From positions 1 to 38,722 of the IMG/VR virus record IMGVR_UViG_3300020125_000129: DNA of 38,722 nt; one strand, 5' to 3'. Each line of letters starts with the position of its first letter. The stretch's first letter is position 1. The position numbers and the translations under genes are program-made. This DNA is from a virus. This document shows positions 1 to 7,766 of the stretch, one piece after another. The notes below the pieces were generated by a model. That model ran no database searches and had not been told where the DNA came from. It worked only from the letters and a program-made list of their open reading frames with translations.

Positions 1-96
1 CTGTAGCTGCATGCGCTGCATCATCTGCATCCGCATCTGCTCCGGCATGGCCGCCAGCTTGTCCATCACGCGGATCGGGCGGTTGATGCCTACCCA
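1..96. repeat. Terminal redundancy, left copy
   Basis: Identical to 38627-38722 except at position 91 (t here, a at 38717). The first 90 bases match exactly. The repeat lies inside the portal gene and keeps its frame. The mismatch changes a Val codon GTA to GTT, so it is silent. The simplest reading is a circular or circularly permuted genome whose contig ends overlap, with one strain-level polymorphism. Confidence 0.95.
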
Positions 97-1503
97 TGTC
101 GTGCCGTTGAGTTCGTCCGTGATCCGCACCCACTTGCCGCCGGACCAATACTCGCGCGCCGCCATCCACGCGATTTCGTAGATCTCGCGTGACCAGTAGC
201 GCAGCGCATCGGCGAGCGGCTCGTTCTGGGCCTGTCCGCCCGCCTGCTGAGCGAGGATGGCACGACCCGACAACTCGCGTGGATCAGTGCCGGACAACGC
301 CGCATTGGGGCCGGATAGCTGCATCTCGGCGGTGGCGTGCTGCAACAGCTGAAACTGTCCGGCGGCGAGGTCGGCCGACTGTTCGATCTCGAATTTCATG
401 CCGGGCATGACCTCGACGTAGCCGTCCGGCCGGGCCACCTCGCGGCGTGCCTTGTCCACGTCCTGCACGGCGCCCTGCTCGGCCACCACCTGGCGGACGG
501 ACAGCAGGTGCAGCGCCTTCGAGCGTCGCTTGTTGATCTCGTCCTGCAGGCTGATGAGGCCGCGCACCATGCCGTAGCGCTGGTTTTCCCGATTTATGTA
601 GCTCGACCGCAGTCTGATGCTGCATGCGCTCTTGCCGCGCCGGTCCTTGAACTTTGACCGCTCCGGGTTGGCCAGCAGGCCGTTCTTCGTGAACGTCGCG
701 CGCCACCACGCTCCGCGCTCCTCCCAGTGGCATTGCACGACACGCACGCGACGGCGCCGGTTGTCGGTCCAGAACGCGGTCTCCGGTCTGTCATTGTAGT
801 AGAAATCCACCGACGAGAATGACGCCTCGATTACGTCATCCGCATCTGGATATGTGCCCTCCAACTGGTCGCGATCCATCCAAATCACTATGCCCTTGTA
901 GCGCGCATCGCTGAAATCAAGCGTGCGGCTATGCGGATCGTAAAACACGCGGTCGCTGGGGACGTGCGTTATGCGGATATTGGCCCCACCCTGGCCGTCA
1001 TCCTCAAGACTGATCTCTGCGCCTCCGAATCCCTCGACCAGCATGTTCTCAAATACGGCGGAGCGGACGAGGCTGAAATTGTTGTCGTCGCTGATGTAGC
1101 GCAGCGCCTGTGTGGCGGCCTGCGCGCGATCTTCCTCGGCCGGCGTGCGGGCGAATGCCTTGGGATCGGTGCGCGCCTTACGCTCCATACCGCAGAGTAG
1201 GCTGACCTTGTCGTGAATCTTGTTCACCACGATCGGCGGCTGTCCACGCTTCTTCAGTTCGTCCAGTTCCTCCTTGCTCCACTGCACGTGGTCGAAATAT
1301 TCCCTGTCACGCTCGGCAAGCTGGATCTCATCCTGACGTGCGAGCTCGCTCTCCTCGAACCACCGCACCAGCCGGTCGTGCAGGTCGTCGAGATCGCGCG
1401 GATACTCATCCCCCATACCGCTGCCGGTGAGGTCGGAGACGGCCGGCGGCTGGTCAGGGCCGCGTGGCTCGTGGACGTGGATGTGGATAGCGGTGTCGCT
1501 CAT
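1..1503 (-). CDS. Portal protein, N-terminal 501 codons (continues at 38626-37532)
   Basis: Dodecameric portal at the capsid vertex, through which DNA is packaged and ejected; P22 gp1-like by sequence and order. The ATG at 1503 forms an ATGA overlap with the alpha-CTD-like gene. The frame is open to base 1, and the 96-base terminal repeat carries it on at 38626. The joined product is 865 residues, longer than P22 gp1 (725). Features seen are an acidic N-terminus, the motif QPPIVVNKIHDKVSLLCGME, and RYGMVRGLISLQDEINKRRS, which is typical of this portal family. The C-terminal half, at the other end of the window, is very rich in Gln and Ala. The preceding gene pair encodes terminase, as expected. 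The split is caused by linearisation, not by mutation. Confidence 0.93.
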   Translation of the reverse strand, partial: MSDTAIHIHVHEPRGPDQPPAVSDLTGSGMGDEYPRDLDDLHDRLVRWFEESELARQDEIQLAERDREYFDHVQWSKEELDELKKRGQPPIVVNKIHDKVSLLCGMERKARTDPKAFARTPAEEDRAQAATQALRYISDDNNFSLVRSAVFENMLVEGFGGAEISLEDDGQGGANIRITHVPSDRVFYDPHSRTLDFSDARYKGIVIWMDRDQLEGTYPDADDVIEASFSSVDFYYNDRPETAFWTDNRRRRVRVVQCHWEERGAWWRATFTKNGLLANPERSKFKDRRGKSACSIRLRSSYINRENQRYGMVRGLISLQDEINKRRSKALHLLSVRQVVAEQGAVQDVDKARREVARPDGYVEVMPGMKFEIEQSADLAAGQFQLLQHATAEMQLSGPNAALSGTDPRELSGRAILAQQAGGQAQNEPLADALRYWSREIYEIAWMAAREYWSGGKWVRITDELNGTTWVGINRPIRVMDKLAAMPEQMRMQMMQRMQLQ

Positions 1504-1928
1504 TGGCTCGGTTGCTGGGTTCCGGCGACGGCGCCTGTGCCGCCTAGCAGGCCGGCGCCATTACCTCGTGGCTGCGGATAGTGAACCATTGCATCGAGCA
1601 GCGTCGCTGCCGCCTGTAGATGCGCGGCAATGGCACGGAGTTGCTGGGCGTACTGCTGTGGACGGAAGCCCAGCACGTCATTGGCCTTCAGGTAGGCGCC
1701 TATCGCCTCCTGAACTTCGTTGAATGACTTCCGCCCGAAATTGGGTATCCGCCTTAACTCGAAGTCGCTCAACTCCAGCAGACGCTCGATCGTGTCGATG
1801 CCCTCATCCATGAAGCAGTGGCGTATCCTGGTAGAGAGACCACTCAACTCGCTGATCGGCGTCTTGCTACGACCTGAGGCTGCGCGGTAGGCGTTGAATG
1901 CCTCGACATACTCCTGGCGGTCACTCAT
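1500..1928 (-). CDS. RNA polymerase alpha-CTD-like small protein
   Basis: 142 residues. Residues 24-80 look like the C-terminal domain of the RNA polymerase alpha subunit: PISEL, then LSTRIRHCF, a helix, and PNFGRKSFNEVQEAI at 62-76. The last segment matches the alpha-CTD helix-hairpin-helix consensus PN(F/L)G(R/K)KSLxEI. The Arg aligned with E. coli R265, and the GxKS-type loop that contacts DNA, are present. There is no alpha N-terminal domain. After the domain come a helical stretch (90-116) and a Gly/Gln-rich tail. The gene lies between terminase and portal, overlapping the 89-residue gene by 8 nt and portal by 4 nt. In hosts this domain binds UP elements and activators. Here it could compete with, or recruit, host polymerase (inference). 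Another helix-hairpin-helix family is the main alternative. Confidence 0.8.
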   Translation of the reverse strand: MSDRQEYVEAFNAYRAASGRSKTPISELSGLSTRIRHCFMDEGIDTIERLLELSDFELRRIPNFGRKSFNEVQEAIGAYLKANDVLGFRPQQYAQQLRAIAAHLQAAATLLDAMVHYPQPRGNGAGLLGGTGAVAGTQQPSQ

Positions 1929-2190
1929 CCCGTGCTGCCTTCACTGCGGCCTCACCAAAGTCCCTGAACCAGTGCGCCACGAACGCGAGGCGGTCGGCGT
2001 CGGTGCGGACGCCATCGGCCTTGGCGTATGCGGCGAGGAACGCCGCGGCCCACTTGTCGGGGTCGGCGCCGACCTCGCGCTGGAACCGCGCGCCGGAGAG
2101 GGGTTCAGTCATCGCGAGCGAATGACGTATCTCGTCCCGGACCCACCCTGCAAACGCTTGGCGATCGGCATCGGATAGGGGTCCAGCCAT
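1921..2190 (-). CDS. Hypothetical 89-residue protein between terminase and portal
   Basis: I do not recognise a family. The product is 89 residues, charged, mostly helical in appearance and rich in Ala, Asp and Arg, with several Trp (GWVRDEI, DKWAAAF, AHWFRDF). No signal peptide or membrane segment is seen. The ATG at 2190 follows the terminase stop by one base, which makes it the natural coupled start; upstream in-frame starts would run deep into terminase. Its 3' end overlaps the alpha-CTD-like gene by 8 nt. The position suggests a packaging or head-assembly accessory role, but nothing in the sequence proves it. Confidence 0.75.
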   Translation of the reverse strand: MAGPLSDADRQAFAGWVRDEIRHSLAMTEPLSGARFQREVGADPDKWAAAFLAAYAKADGVRTDADRLAFVAHWFRDFGEAAVKAARDE

Positions 2191-2191
2191 C

Positions 2192-3643
2192 CTACGCCAC
2201 CCTCCAGTTCTGAACATCTGAGCGGCCGGCACGCTGGAAGGCCGCAGACCAACTGTCGCGCACGACGGGCTTGATGGTATCACGCACGAACGGCCGCGAC
2301 ATGCACGCATAGCGGCACGAGTCCGGCGCGTGGTCCTCCATGTCGCTATCCACGTCCTCTGGCCGTGCGTCGTCGTGCTGCAGCGCCGGCAGGGTGCGTA
2401 TGAGGTCGCGCGACGTGTTGAACAGCAGCAGCATCGGTGCGCCGTCAGCGTCGCCCTCAAGGCGCGCACGCACCTGGTCCCAGCCGCCCATGGCGCCACG
2501 GCCTGCAACACGCTTGTTGTCGGCGGGGCGGAAATGTACGCCGAGGCCCATCATGCGGTGGGCGATCGATGGGCCACCGTCCTCGGCGAACATGGCGGGG
2601 TCGGCAACGCCGGTCATTGCTGCGGGATCGTCTGCCTCGCGCGCTTTGATGCCAGCAGCGATCACCTCGGCGGTCATGCGCAGGCCGACGTTGGGTTCTC
2701 CTGGCCGCATGCCATACCATTCGCGATAATTGACCAGCGCGCCGCGGGCCATGCCATCGCTACCGTCGCTGACTGCCCACCAGTGGCAGGCGAACGGGCG
2801 AGCGCTGCCCCAGTCGAATGAGCGGAACCGCAGCCAGTGCTCGGGCAACGAACGCGGCGCGATGACGTGGCGCTCCATGGAGAACTCGGGAAAGAACGCG
2901 CCACTGACAACCGACCAGTCGCCTTCGAGCCAGGCGCGCACCAGTTCGGGCGAGCCGGACGCACGCAGGCGCTGCACGTAGTCGGGGCCGAGGTAAATGT
3001 TATCGGCCACCCGTGACGGGATGTAGATGCGCTCCAACCCCGTGGCATCCTTGAGCACCCGCCAACCCATCGGCGCCTGGTCGATGTAGCGGGCACGCAG
3101 CCATTGGTGCCCAGGACCGCCAGGGTTGCCGGTGAGCCGCATACCGACTGGAACACCGTGGCCGGAGCGCAGCGTTGCCATGAGCTTGAGGATCGGCGAC
3201 GGCGACGGGAAGTTGCCGGCCTCCTCGATGTAGACCCGCGTATAGCTGGCGCCTTGGTAGACCTCGGCGTCGGCGTCGCGTTCGAGATAGGCGAACGTGA
3301 GCCGCGCGCCGTTCGGCATGATGACGCGCATCGGGTTGACGGTAAACTGCGCGTTGATCTTGGAGTAGATGGCCCGGCCACGCTCGAACAGTTCCAGCAG
3401 TTCCGTCCGTGAACGCCGCACCATCAGGCCGATGGCATTGACGCCATACTTCTGCGAATGGGCAGCCCACTCGCCCAGCACCGCGTCGCTCTTGCCACCG
3501 CCGCGAGCCCCGCCGAAGAACACCTCGAACACCGGGCAGTCGCAGAACGACGACTGCGGCCCCGGTTGCGGTGTCCAGGCGGACGCTATTCCGCTGGGGG
3601 CGGGTCGTGGTCGATCTGCGCGGGTGCGTGCTGCGTGAGCCAT
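2192..3643 (-). CDS. Terminase large subunit (packaging ATPase-nuclease)
   Basis: Motor of headful DNA packaging: an N-terminal ATPase drives DNA through the portal and a C-terminal RNase H-like nuclease cuts the concatemer. Over 483 residues I see Walker A GGARGGGKS (44-52), Walker B with catalytic Glu VYIEEAG (137-143), a coupling-type TGNPGG motif near 171-176, and nuclease acidic residues at SFDWGS (D277) and GVADPAMF (D348). I chose ATG 3643, inside the 3' end of the small subunit (58 nt overlap). A GTG at 3748 would add 35 basic residues of low complexity that look like read-through of the overlapping frame. The gene is followed at once by the 89-residue gene. Its order, small subunit, large subunit, portal, is standard for tailed phages. 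Confidence 0.95.
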   Translation of the reverse strand: MAHAARTRADRPRPAPSGIASAWTPQPGPQSSFCDCPVFEVFFGGARGGGKSDAVLGEWAAHSQKYGVNAIGLMVRRSRTELLELFERGRAIYSKINAQFTVNPMRVIMPNGARLTFAYLERDADAEVYQGASYTRVYIEEAGNFPSPSPILKLMATLRSGHGVPVGMRLTGNPGGPGHQWLRARYIDQAPMGWRVLKDATGLERIYIPSRVADNIYLGPDYVQRLRASGSPELVRAWLEGDWSVVSGAFFPEFSMERHVIAPRSLPEHWLRFRSFDWGSARPFACHWWAVSDGSDGMARGALVNYREWYGMRPGEPNVGLRMTAEVIAAGIKAREADDPAAMTGVADPAMFAEDGGPSIAHRMMGLGVHFRPADNKRVAGRGAMGGWDQVRARLEGDADGAPMLLLFNTSRDLIRTLPALQHDDARPEDVDSDMEDHAPDSCRYACMSRPFVRDTIKPVVRDSWSAAFQRAGRSDVQNWRVA

Positions 3644-4002
3644 TCGTTGGTGCTGCTGATAGGTGTCGGGACGAAGATGGCGAACGGTTGCTGGCCGGTG
3701 TTCTCGACGACGCTGGTATCTTTCCAACCCATGCGCGTCTTGGTCCACCAGATCTGTGCGGCGACGTTGTTGTGCTTCACGGCGTTGGCGTAGAGCGCCT
3801 GGGCGACGCGGACGTTGGCCTCGGTCATGCCGGTGTCGAGTTCGCGGCGGAAGTGCTTGGTGAGCGTCTTGCGATCGATCTCCAGCGCGTTGGCGATTTC
3901 CTCCTGGCGGATGCCAAATCCGGTCATGGTGAGAACCTGCCGGCGCTGATCCTCAGTTGGCCGGTACAGCTTCGCGGTGTGTGGCTTGGTATGGCGTCCC
4001 AT
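3586..4002 (-). CDS. Terminase small subunit
   Basis: 138 residues. This is the DNA-recognition subunit that marks the packaging start and regulates the large subunit. The N-terminal half has a clear helix-turn-helix: YRPTEDQRRQVLTMTGFG, then RQEEIANALEIDRKTLTKHF (about 33-52). It is followed by a helical segment ending NNVAAQIWWTKTRMGWKD, characteristic of this terminase-small type in proteobacterial phages. The C-terminus is Pro-rich. The ATG at 4002 overlaps the 3' end of the HNH gene by 50 nt. That overlap is larger than others in this operon and may reflect insertion of the HNH gene next to it. The large subunit starts inside its 3' end. Confidence 0.9.
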   Translation of the reverse strand: MGRHTKPHTAKLYRPTEDQRRQVLTMTGFGIRQEEIANALEIDRKTLTKHFRRELDTGMTEANVRVAQALYANAVKHNNVAAQIWWTKTRMGWKDTSVVENTGQQPFAIFVPTPISSTNEWLTQHAPAQIDHDPPPAE

Positions 4003-4531
4003 CTGGCCTCGTCGCGGTTTGTCCGGTGAAGTTCGTCTTGCGGGTTTGCCCCCACGTTTCGGTCTTGCGATGGCACGGAGCGCATAGCGTCCGTCCGTTT
4101 GCTACGTCGAACCGAAGTTCTGGGAACGTAGCGAACGGCTTGATGTGGTCGGCCTCCAAGCGAACGCGGCAGCCCTTGGTGCTCTTGGCTCGGCATGTCT
4201 GGCAGACGTAACCGTCCCTCTCGAACACCGAACGCCGCCAGTCTGCGTATCTGCTACTGCGCCGCAACCTATAGTGGACCTCTGTCACGCCGCCCTTCCA
4301 CATGGGCGCGTTTTCTCCGGAATTGGCCTGCCGCATAGCTTCGATGGTCGCCGCCGAATGGCGGTAGCCGTGTCGCCAATTCTTTAGGCCCTTGTTCCAG
4401 GGGACGTTGCCCTGGGCAAAAGTGGAGGGCGTGCGCTTATAATCCGTGCGGTCGAACGCAGAGCATCTCCGCGAACAGTATCGCTGCCCCTTCCTGCCAG
4501 GAAAGGTGATATTACACCTGCTGCAAGTCAT
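3953..4531 (-). CDS. HNH homing-type endonuclease with zinc finger and NUMOD3-like motif
   Basis: 192 residues from ATG 4531, chosen because it starts directly at a Cys cluster (MTCSRC, then YCSRRC) and overlaps the upstream gene by only 20 nt. GNVPWNKGLK and a GENAPMWKGG segment resemble NUMOD3 DNA-binding modules. The HNH core spans about 107-157: zinc Cys pair C110/C113, catalytic ADHI (127-130), N145, and C150-C153-H154. Such enzymes nick or cut at a site in endonuclease-free relatives and spread by homing; some phages also use HNH proteins in terminase cutting. It lies directly before the small terminase, so a role in packaging cleavage is an alternative. A homing role is my preference because two other HNH genes sit between virion genes. 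Confidence 0.87.
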   Translation of the reverse strand: MTCSRCNITFPGRKGQRYCSRRCSAFDRTDYKRTPSTFAQGNVPWNKGLKNWRHGYRHSAATIEAMRQANSGENAPMWKGGVTEVHYRLRRSSRYADWRRSVFERDGYVCQTCRAKSTKGCRVRLEADHIKPFATFPELRFDVANGRTLCAPCHRKTETWGQTRKTNFTGQTATRPDGTPYQATHREAVPAN

Positions 4532-5792
4532 CTGCTTCAGTCCGCGCTGCGCCACGCTGCTTGCCTGTCTCTGAGAATGTCTTGCCTGTGGCGAGTAGCG
4601 TAGCATCTTGACCTGTAAAGGCCATCCACCTGAGTGCGGTCACGTCGCAGTAGGCTGGCGATATCTCGATGGCGTGGCAGGCGCGTCCGGTCGTCTCGGC
4701 GGCGATGATGGTGGTGCCTGAGCCGACGTATAGGTCGGCGACCACATCCTGCGGGTTGCTCCACTGGTTTAGGATATCAACGAACAGCGATGTTGGTTTT
4801 TGCGCGGGATGAACCCTATTTCGAGCATCCTGTGCGTTGGCTGAACTCAGAAACCCGAACCAGTCATGCCGCAGCATACGTCGCTTATGCCGTTGCCTAG
4901 ACCAAATCAGCTCGAACTCGGAGCCGATTGCCTCGGATTGGGTATCTTTCCGTTTATCCCAAACGAGCCAACTTCCCTCGTTCCTATCAGGTAGCAACTC
5001 AGCATAATAATCCGCGCCGAACAGAAACACCTCCCTCGCTGGCCCACACATCGCAAATACCGCAGAAATCAGGTGGGGCGAGAAGTCCTCGTGATCGCCG
5101 ATTATATGGTCATATTTACCACCGCGCGTTCCCGACCTTGCGCCCAATGATCTGAGGCTGCCTCGTATGGCCGAGAAATCAGTGTTTAGCTTCATTCCAT
5201 AAGGCGGGTCAGTAAGCACCACGTTGGGCTTCACACCCCCCAGCGCGAGCGACACATCCACCTCGGACGTTGCATCGCCGCACACCAGCCGATGGCGTCC
5301 GAGCAGCCACACGTCGCCGAGTTGCGTGACCGGTTCGGCCGGCGTTTCCGGCACATCGTCAGGATCGGTGAGGCCATCGGTGTGGTCGGCGAACACGCCG
5401 AGCAGCTCGTCCTCGCCGAAGCCGGTGAGCGCCAAGTCGAAGCCACCCTCGCGCAGGTCCAGCAACTCGGTGCGCAGCAGGTCGTCGTTCCACGAGGCGT
5501 TGAGCGCCAGCTTATTGTCGGCGATGCGGAGCGCGGCTTTCTGCGCGTCGGTGAGGCCGGTGAGCACGAGGGCGGGCAATTCCGCCATTCGGAGCTGGCG
5601 CGCGGCGGCGAGGCGCCCGTGACCGGCGATGAGGACGTTGTGTTCGTCGATCAGCAGCGGATTGGTGAAGCCGAACTCGCGGATTGATGCGGATATTTGC
5701 GATATTTGGGCTTCGGAATGTTCCCGCGCATTTTTAGAATACGGTGTGATTTCTGATACTTGCGTGATTTTCATCGCCGGGAATTCGAGCAT
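4512..5792 (-). CDS. ParB/sulfiredoxin-like domain fused to DNA methyltransferase
   Basis: 426 residues. The N-terminal 100 or so form a ParB/Srx-like nuclease-type domain: ITPYSKNAREH, then ADP/DNA-contact motif AGHGRLAAARQL (56-67). The C-terminal part is an amino-methyltransferase using S-adenosylmethionine. Catalytic motif IV is TDPPYG (194-199), HPAQKP is at 328-333, and the AdoMet loop DLYVGSGTTIIAAE is near 353-366; this order indicates the beta group. The product should methylate adenine N6 (or cytosine N4) in DNA, probably protecting phage DNA. Such ParB-methylase fusions are common next to terminase genes. The ATG at 5792 lies 21 nt after the NusG-like stop; an internal ATG at 5774 is also possible. 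The target sequence cannot be read from the gene. Confidence 0.9.
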   Translation of the reverse strand: MLEFPAMKITQVSEITPYSKNAREHSEAQISQISASIREFGFTNPLLIDEHNVLIAGHGRLAAARQLRMAELPALVLTGLTDAQKAALRIADNKLALNASWNDDLLRTELLDLREGGFDLALTGFGEDELLGVFADHTDGLTDPDDVPETPAEPVTQLGDVWLLGRHRLVCGDATSEVDVSLALGGVKPNVVLTDPPYGMKLNTDFSAIRGSLRSLGARSGTRGGKYDHIIGDHEDFSPHLISAVFAMCGPAREVFLFGADYYAELLPDRNEGSWLVWDKRKDTQSEAIGSEFELIWSRQRHKRRMLRHDWFGFLSSANAQDARNRVHPAQKPTSLFVDILNQWSNPQDVVADLYVGSGTTIIAAETTGRACHAIEISPAYCDVTALRWMAFTGQDATLLATGKTFSETGKQRGAARTEADDLQQV

Positions 5793-5813
5793 CGGATTTA
5801 TGCGTTTCCGGCA

Positions 5814-6401
5814 TTAGTCGCGTGGGATAAGGCTATCGATGCTGACCGTAACGTCCCGGACGTGTCCGAACAGCATGAGCGCGACGTGAGCGATTCCCCG
5901 TGTCACGGAGACGACGACGCCGGGGTGATCGCGGAACGGCCCCGTGGCGAGGCTGCAAGGGGTGCCAGGAGCCCATTGGCTACCGGCTGGGGGGATATAG
6001 CGGCGGGCGTCCTCAGTGGCCTGTAGCGCGTCCACGAGGCCGTGTGGCGCCCACTGGATCTGGTCGTGGTGTTTGAGCACGGAGCGGACGCCTGGTGTTT
6101 CGTAGATGGGTCGCCAGGAATTGCGGCTGTCGTGGTGGACGAAGAGGTAACCGGGCCAGAGCGGGACGACGACGTTGTGCCAGAGGGTGGGCAAGACGCG
6201 GTCGCGGCGGCGGGTGGCGTATTGGGGAAGGAAACAGCGATAGCCGCGGCGGGTGAGGTTGTTGTTGGCCCAGATCTCGGCTTGGGGGTGTGTGACGGCG
6301 ACGACCCAGCCGGAATTGCAGCGGCACCCGGTGTGGTCGGCCGGGCTAAGGCTAGCTAAGTCCGCTGTGGGTTGGATGTCAACGGCGGTGATGGCGTTCA
6401 C
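5814..6401 (-). CDS. NusG/RfaH-family transcription antitermination protein
   Basis: 195 residues. After about 30 N-terminal residues comes a NusG N-terminal (NGN) domain: GWVVAVTHPQAE (31-42), RGYRCFLPQ (52-60), the family hallmark PLWPGYLFV (80-88), and TPGVRSVL (102-109). A KOW-type SH3 segment follows (about 143-193, PGTPCSLATGPFRDHPG onward). NGN proteins bind the clamp helices of RNA polymerase and suppress pausing; RfaH-type specialised paralogues act on chosen operons. The gene sits in the middle of the long leftward operon, just before packaging genes, where lambdoid phages would need an antiterminator. I infer a Q-like role for late transcription. Its ATGA overlap with the membrane protein gene fixes the start. 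Confidence 0.87.
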   Translation of the reverse strand: MNAITAVDIQPTADLASLSPADHTGCRCNSGWVVAVTHPQAEIWANNNLTRRGYRCFLPQYATRRRDRVLPTLWHNVVVPLWPGYLFVHHDSRNSWRPIYETPGVRSVLKHHDQIQWAPHGLVDALQATEDARRYIPPAGSQWAPGTPCSLATGPFRDHPGVVVSVTRGIAHVALMLFGHVRDVTVSIDSLIPRD

Positions 6402-6634
6402 CGGACTCTCGGGAAGAGGGGTCCGCCGCCGATGGCGCAGAACAGCAGGTCGGCGACGAGGTAGATCACGAAGACGCAGACGACGGCCCAGATCAGGATG
6501 TTGATGGTTGCGGGGATGCGGCTATCGACGGAGCTGAGCATTGGGAGGACCCAGATGCGCAGGATGGCGATGACGGCGCATAGGACGACCAGGACGACGA
6601 GCATCTGGACGATCCAGGCGACTGAGAAGCACAT
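6398..6634 (-). CDS. Small two-pass membrane protein (possible holin)
   Basis: 78 residues with two strong hydrophobic segments: about 5-31 (VAWIVQMLVVLVVLCAVIAI) and about 44-69 (INILIWAVVCVFVIYLVADL). They are joined by a short polar loop, and the tail is basic. The size and two-helix layout are compatible with a class II holin, but no lysin is adjacent, so this is only a possibility. The ATG at 6634 overlaps the preceding stop by one base (TGATG). The stop overlaps the NusG-like start (ATGA), so it is translated within the operon. Confidence 0.75.
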   Translation of the reverse strand: MCFSVAWIVQMLVVLVVLCAVIAILRIWVLPMLSSVDSRIPATINILIWAVVCVFVIYLVADLLFCAIGGGPLFPRVR

Positions 6635-6867
6635 CAGGCGACAACCTCCAGGATGGGGCGCCGGTGGTGCCGGTGGCGCGGGTTGCGCAGGCCGGAGCGG
6701 CGCCAGGCTTCGGCGAGCTGTTCGGGGTCGAGGCGCACCGGCTGACGGGGCTTGAAGTCGGCGTACTGGGTGGCTGCCTGCTTGGCGACGCCGATGGCAT
6801 CGAAGTGGGCTTTTGCCTCCCGCAGCAGACGTGCGCAGCGCTCGGGATCGCGGTCGCTGTCGGTCAT
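6634..6867 (-). CDS. Hypothetical 77-residue basic protein
   Basis: No recognised family. The product has 77 residues, a helical, charged N-terminal half (ERCARLLREAKAHFDAIG) and an Arg/His-rich stretch near the C-terminus (RNPRHRHHRRPILEV), which could contact nucleic acid. It is coupled on both sides: ATGA with the DUF1376 gene upstream and TGATG with the membrane protein downstream. The ATG at 6867 is preferred over one at 6933 because the longer version would read through the end of the DUF1376 gene. Confidence 0.7.
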   Translation of the reverse strand: MTDSDRDPERCARLLREAKAHFDAIGVAKQAATQYADFKPRQPVRLDPEQLAEAWRRSGLRNPRHRHHRRPILEVVA

Positions 6868-7766
6868 GCCGCGTGCTCCCGAAGCCACGTGAGTTGCTCC
6901 TCGACGGTCCGCACCGGATCGCAGGGCTGCCACTTGTAGATGCTGGTATCAACCGCAGGTTGCGCCTCTAGCTGACGGACCTGTTCGTCTGCGCCGCGCA
7001 CCACGCCATAGGGGACGTGCGTGGTCAGGGCCTTGGCGACGCGGCTGACCTGGGCTGCGACGGGACCGGAACCCACGCTGTCGGTGACGGGTTTCAGTGG
7101 CCGCATGGCATTGTGAGGCAGTGGGGTTTCGTCGGCGCCGACCTCGTCGAGCAGGGTCCGCAGCGCATCGGCGGGGGGCGTTTCTTCTCGCGCGCGGCTT
7201 CCAACCGTCAGATTAGAAGGTAAAGAGGAAGATTTCTTCTCTTTTTCTTCCCCGCTGAAGGTTTTGGTACTTGGTGATGGTAAGACCGATTTCGCAACCG
7301 TTTCCGGCGGCGTTTCGCAACGCGTTTGAGACGGGTTCGGAAACGCGGATGAAACGCGTTTCACAGACATTTCAGGAGGACCGTGGCCGTTCGGTTTTGT
7401 GGGAGGGTGTGAGCCATCCTTGGCCCGCCAAGCCCTCAACCTTTGGTTGTCGTTGTGGCGCTGCTCGTTGGCGCGCTGCCAATTCTCATGCGCCCTGGCA
7501 AGCTCGTGGTCGCAGCGCTTTTGGTGCAGCAGCCCGTCGCGCTCGGTAAAGAACCGCCTGACCACAGGCCCAACGGTCTTTTTCCACAGGCGAAGCTCAG
7601 TGCGGGCGATCTGCGCCAACTTCGCGTCGGCAACAGGCAGCGGGCCATTGCGCCAATAATACATCAGCAGCAGGAGGTAAGCCCCATGCTGGGCGCCATC
7701 GAGTTCCATGGTGTCGCCGAGATAATCGCCGATGTAGAGCGGCATCCAACTGTCGTTGTAGCTCAT
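6864..7766 (-). CDS. DUF1376/YdaU-like protein (replication region)
   Basis: 300 residues. The first 80 show the DUF1376 signature: SWMPLYIGDYLGDTMELDGAQHGAYLLLL, then YWRNGPLP. This family occurs in the replication modules of many prophages, including YdaU of the Rac prophage, and its N-terminus resembles a winged-helix DNA-binding fold. The rest is low-complexity linker, with a Ser/Lys/Glu-rich patch near 165-185. ATG 7766 gives an ATGA overlap with the PD-(D/E)XK gene. Lying after a DnaA domain IV protein, it most likely takes part in starting phage replication, perhaps as an initiator or helicase-loader substitute; that role is inferred from position. Confidence 0.8.
   Translation of the reverse strand: MSYNDSWMPLYIGDYLGDTMELDGAQHGAYLLLLMYYWRNGPLPVADAKLAQIARTELRLWKKTVGPVVRRFFTERDGLLHQKRCDHELARAHENWQRANEQRHNDNQRLRAWRAKDGSHPPTKPNGHGPPEMSVKRVSSAFPNPSQTRCETPPETVAKSVLPSPSTKTFSGEEKEKKSSSLPSNLTVGSRAREETPPADALRTLLDEVGADETPLPHNAMRPLKPVTDSVGSGPVAAQVSRVAKALTTHVPYGVVRGADEQVRQLEAQPAVDTSIYKWQPCDPVRTVEEQLTWLREHAA

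Noticed and set aside
1-96. Interpretation as biological direct terminal repeats of a T7-like phage
   Set aside because: The repeat is only 96 bp, lies inside the portal coding frame and has a mismatch. An assembly overlap of a circular or permuted genome explains it better.
5970-6000. RfaH ops-like element near the NusG-like gene
   Set aside because: Only a partial match (gctaccgg) was seen, inside the coding sequence and without the pause hairpin.
6398-6634. Firm call as holin
   Set aside because: Two membrane helices and size fit, but no endolysin or spanin is adjacent and several other small membrane proteins are equally good candidates.
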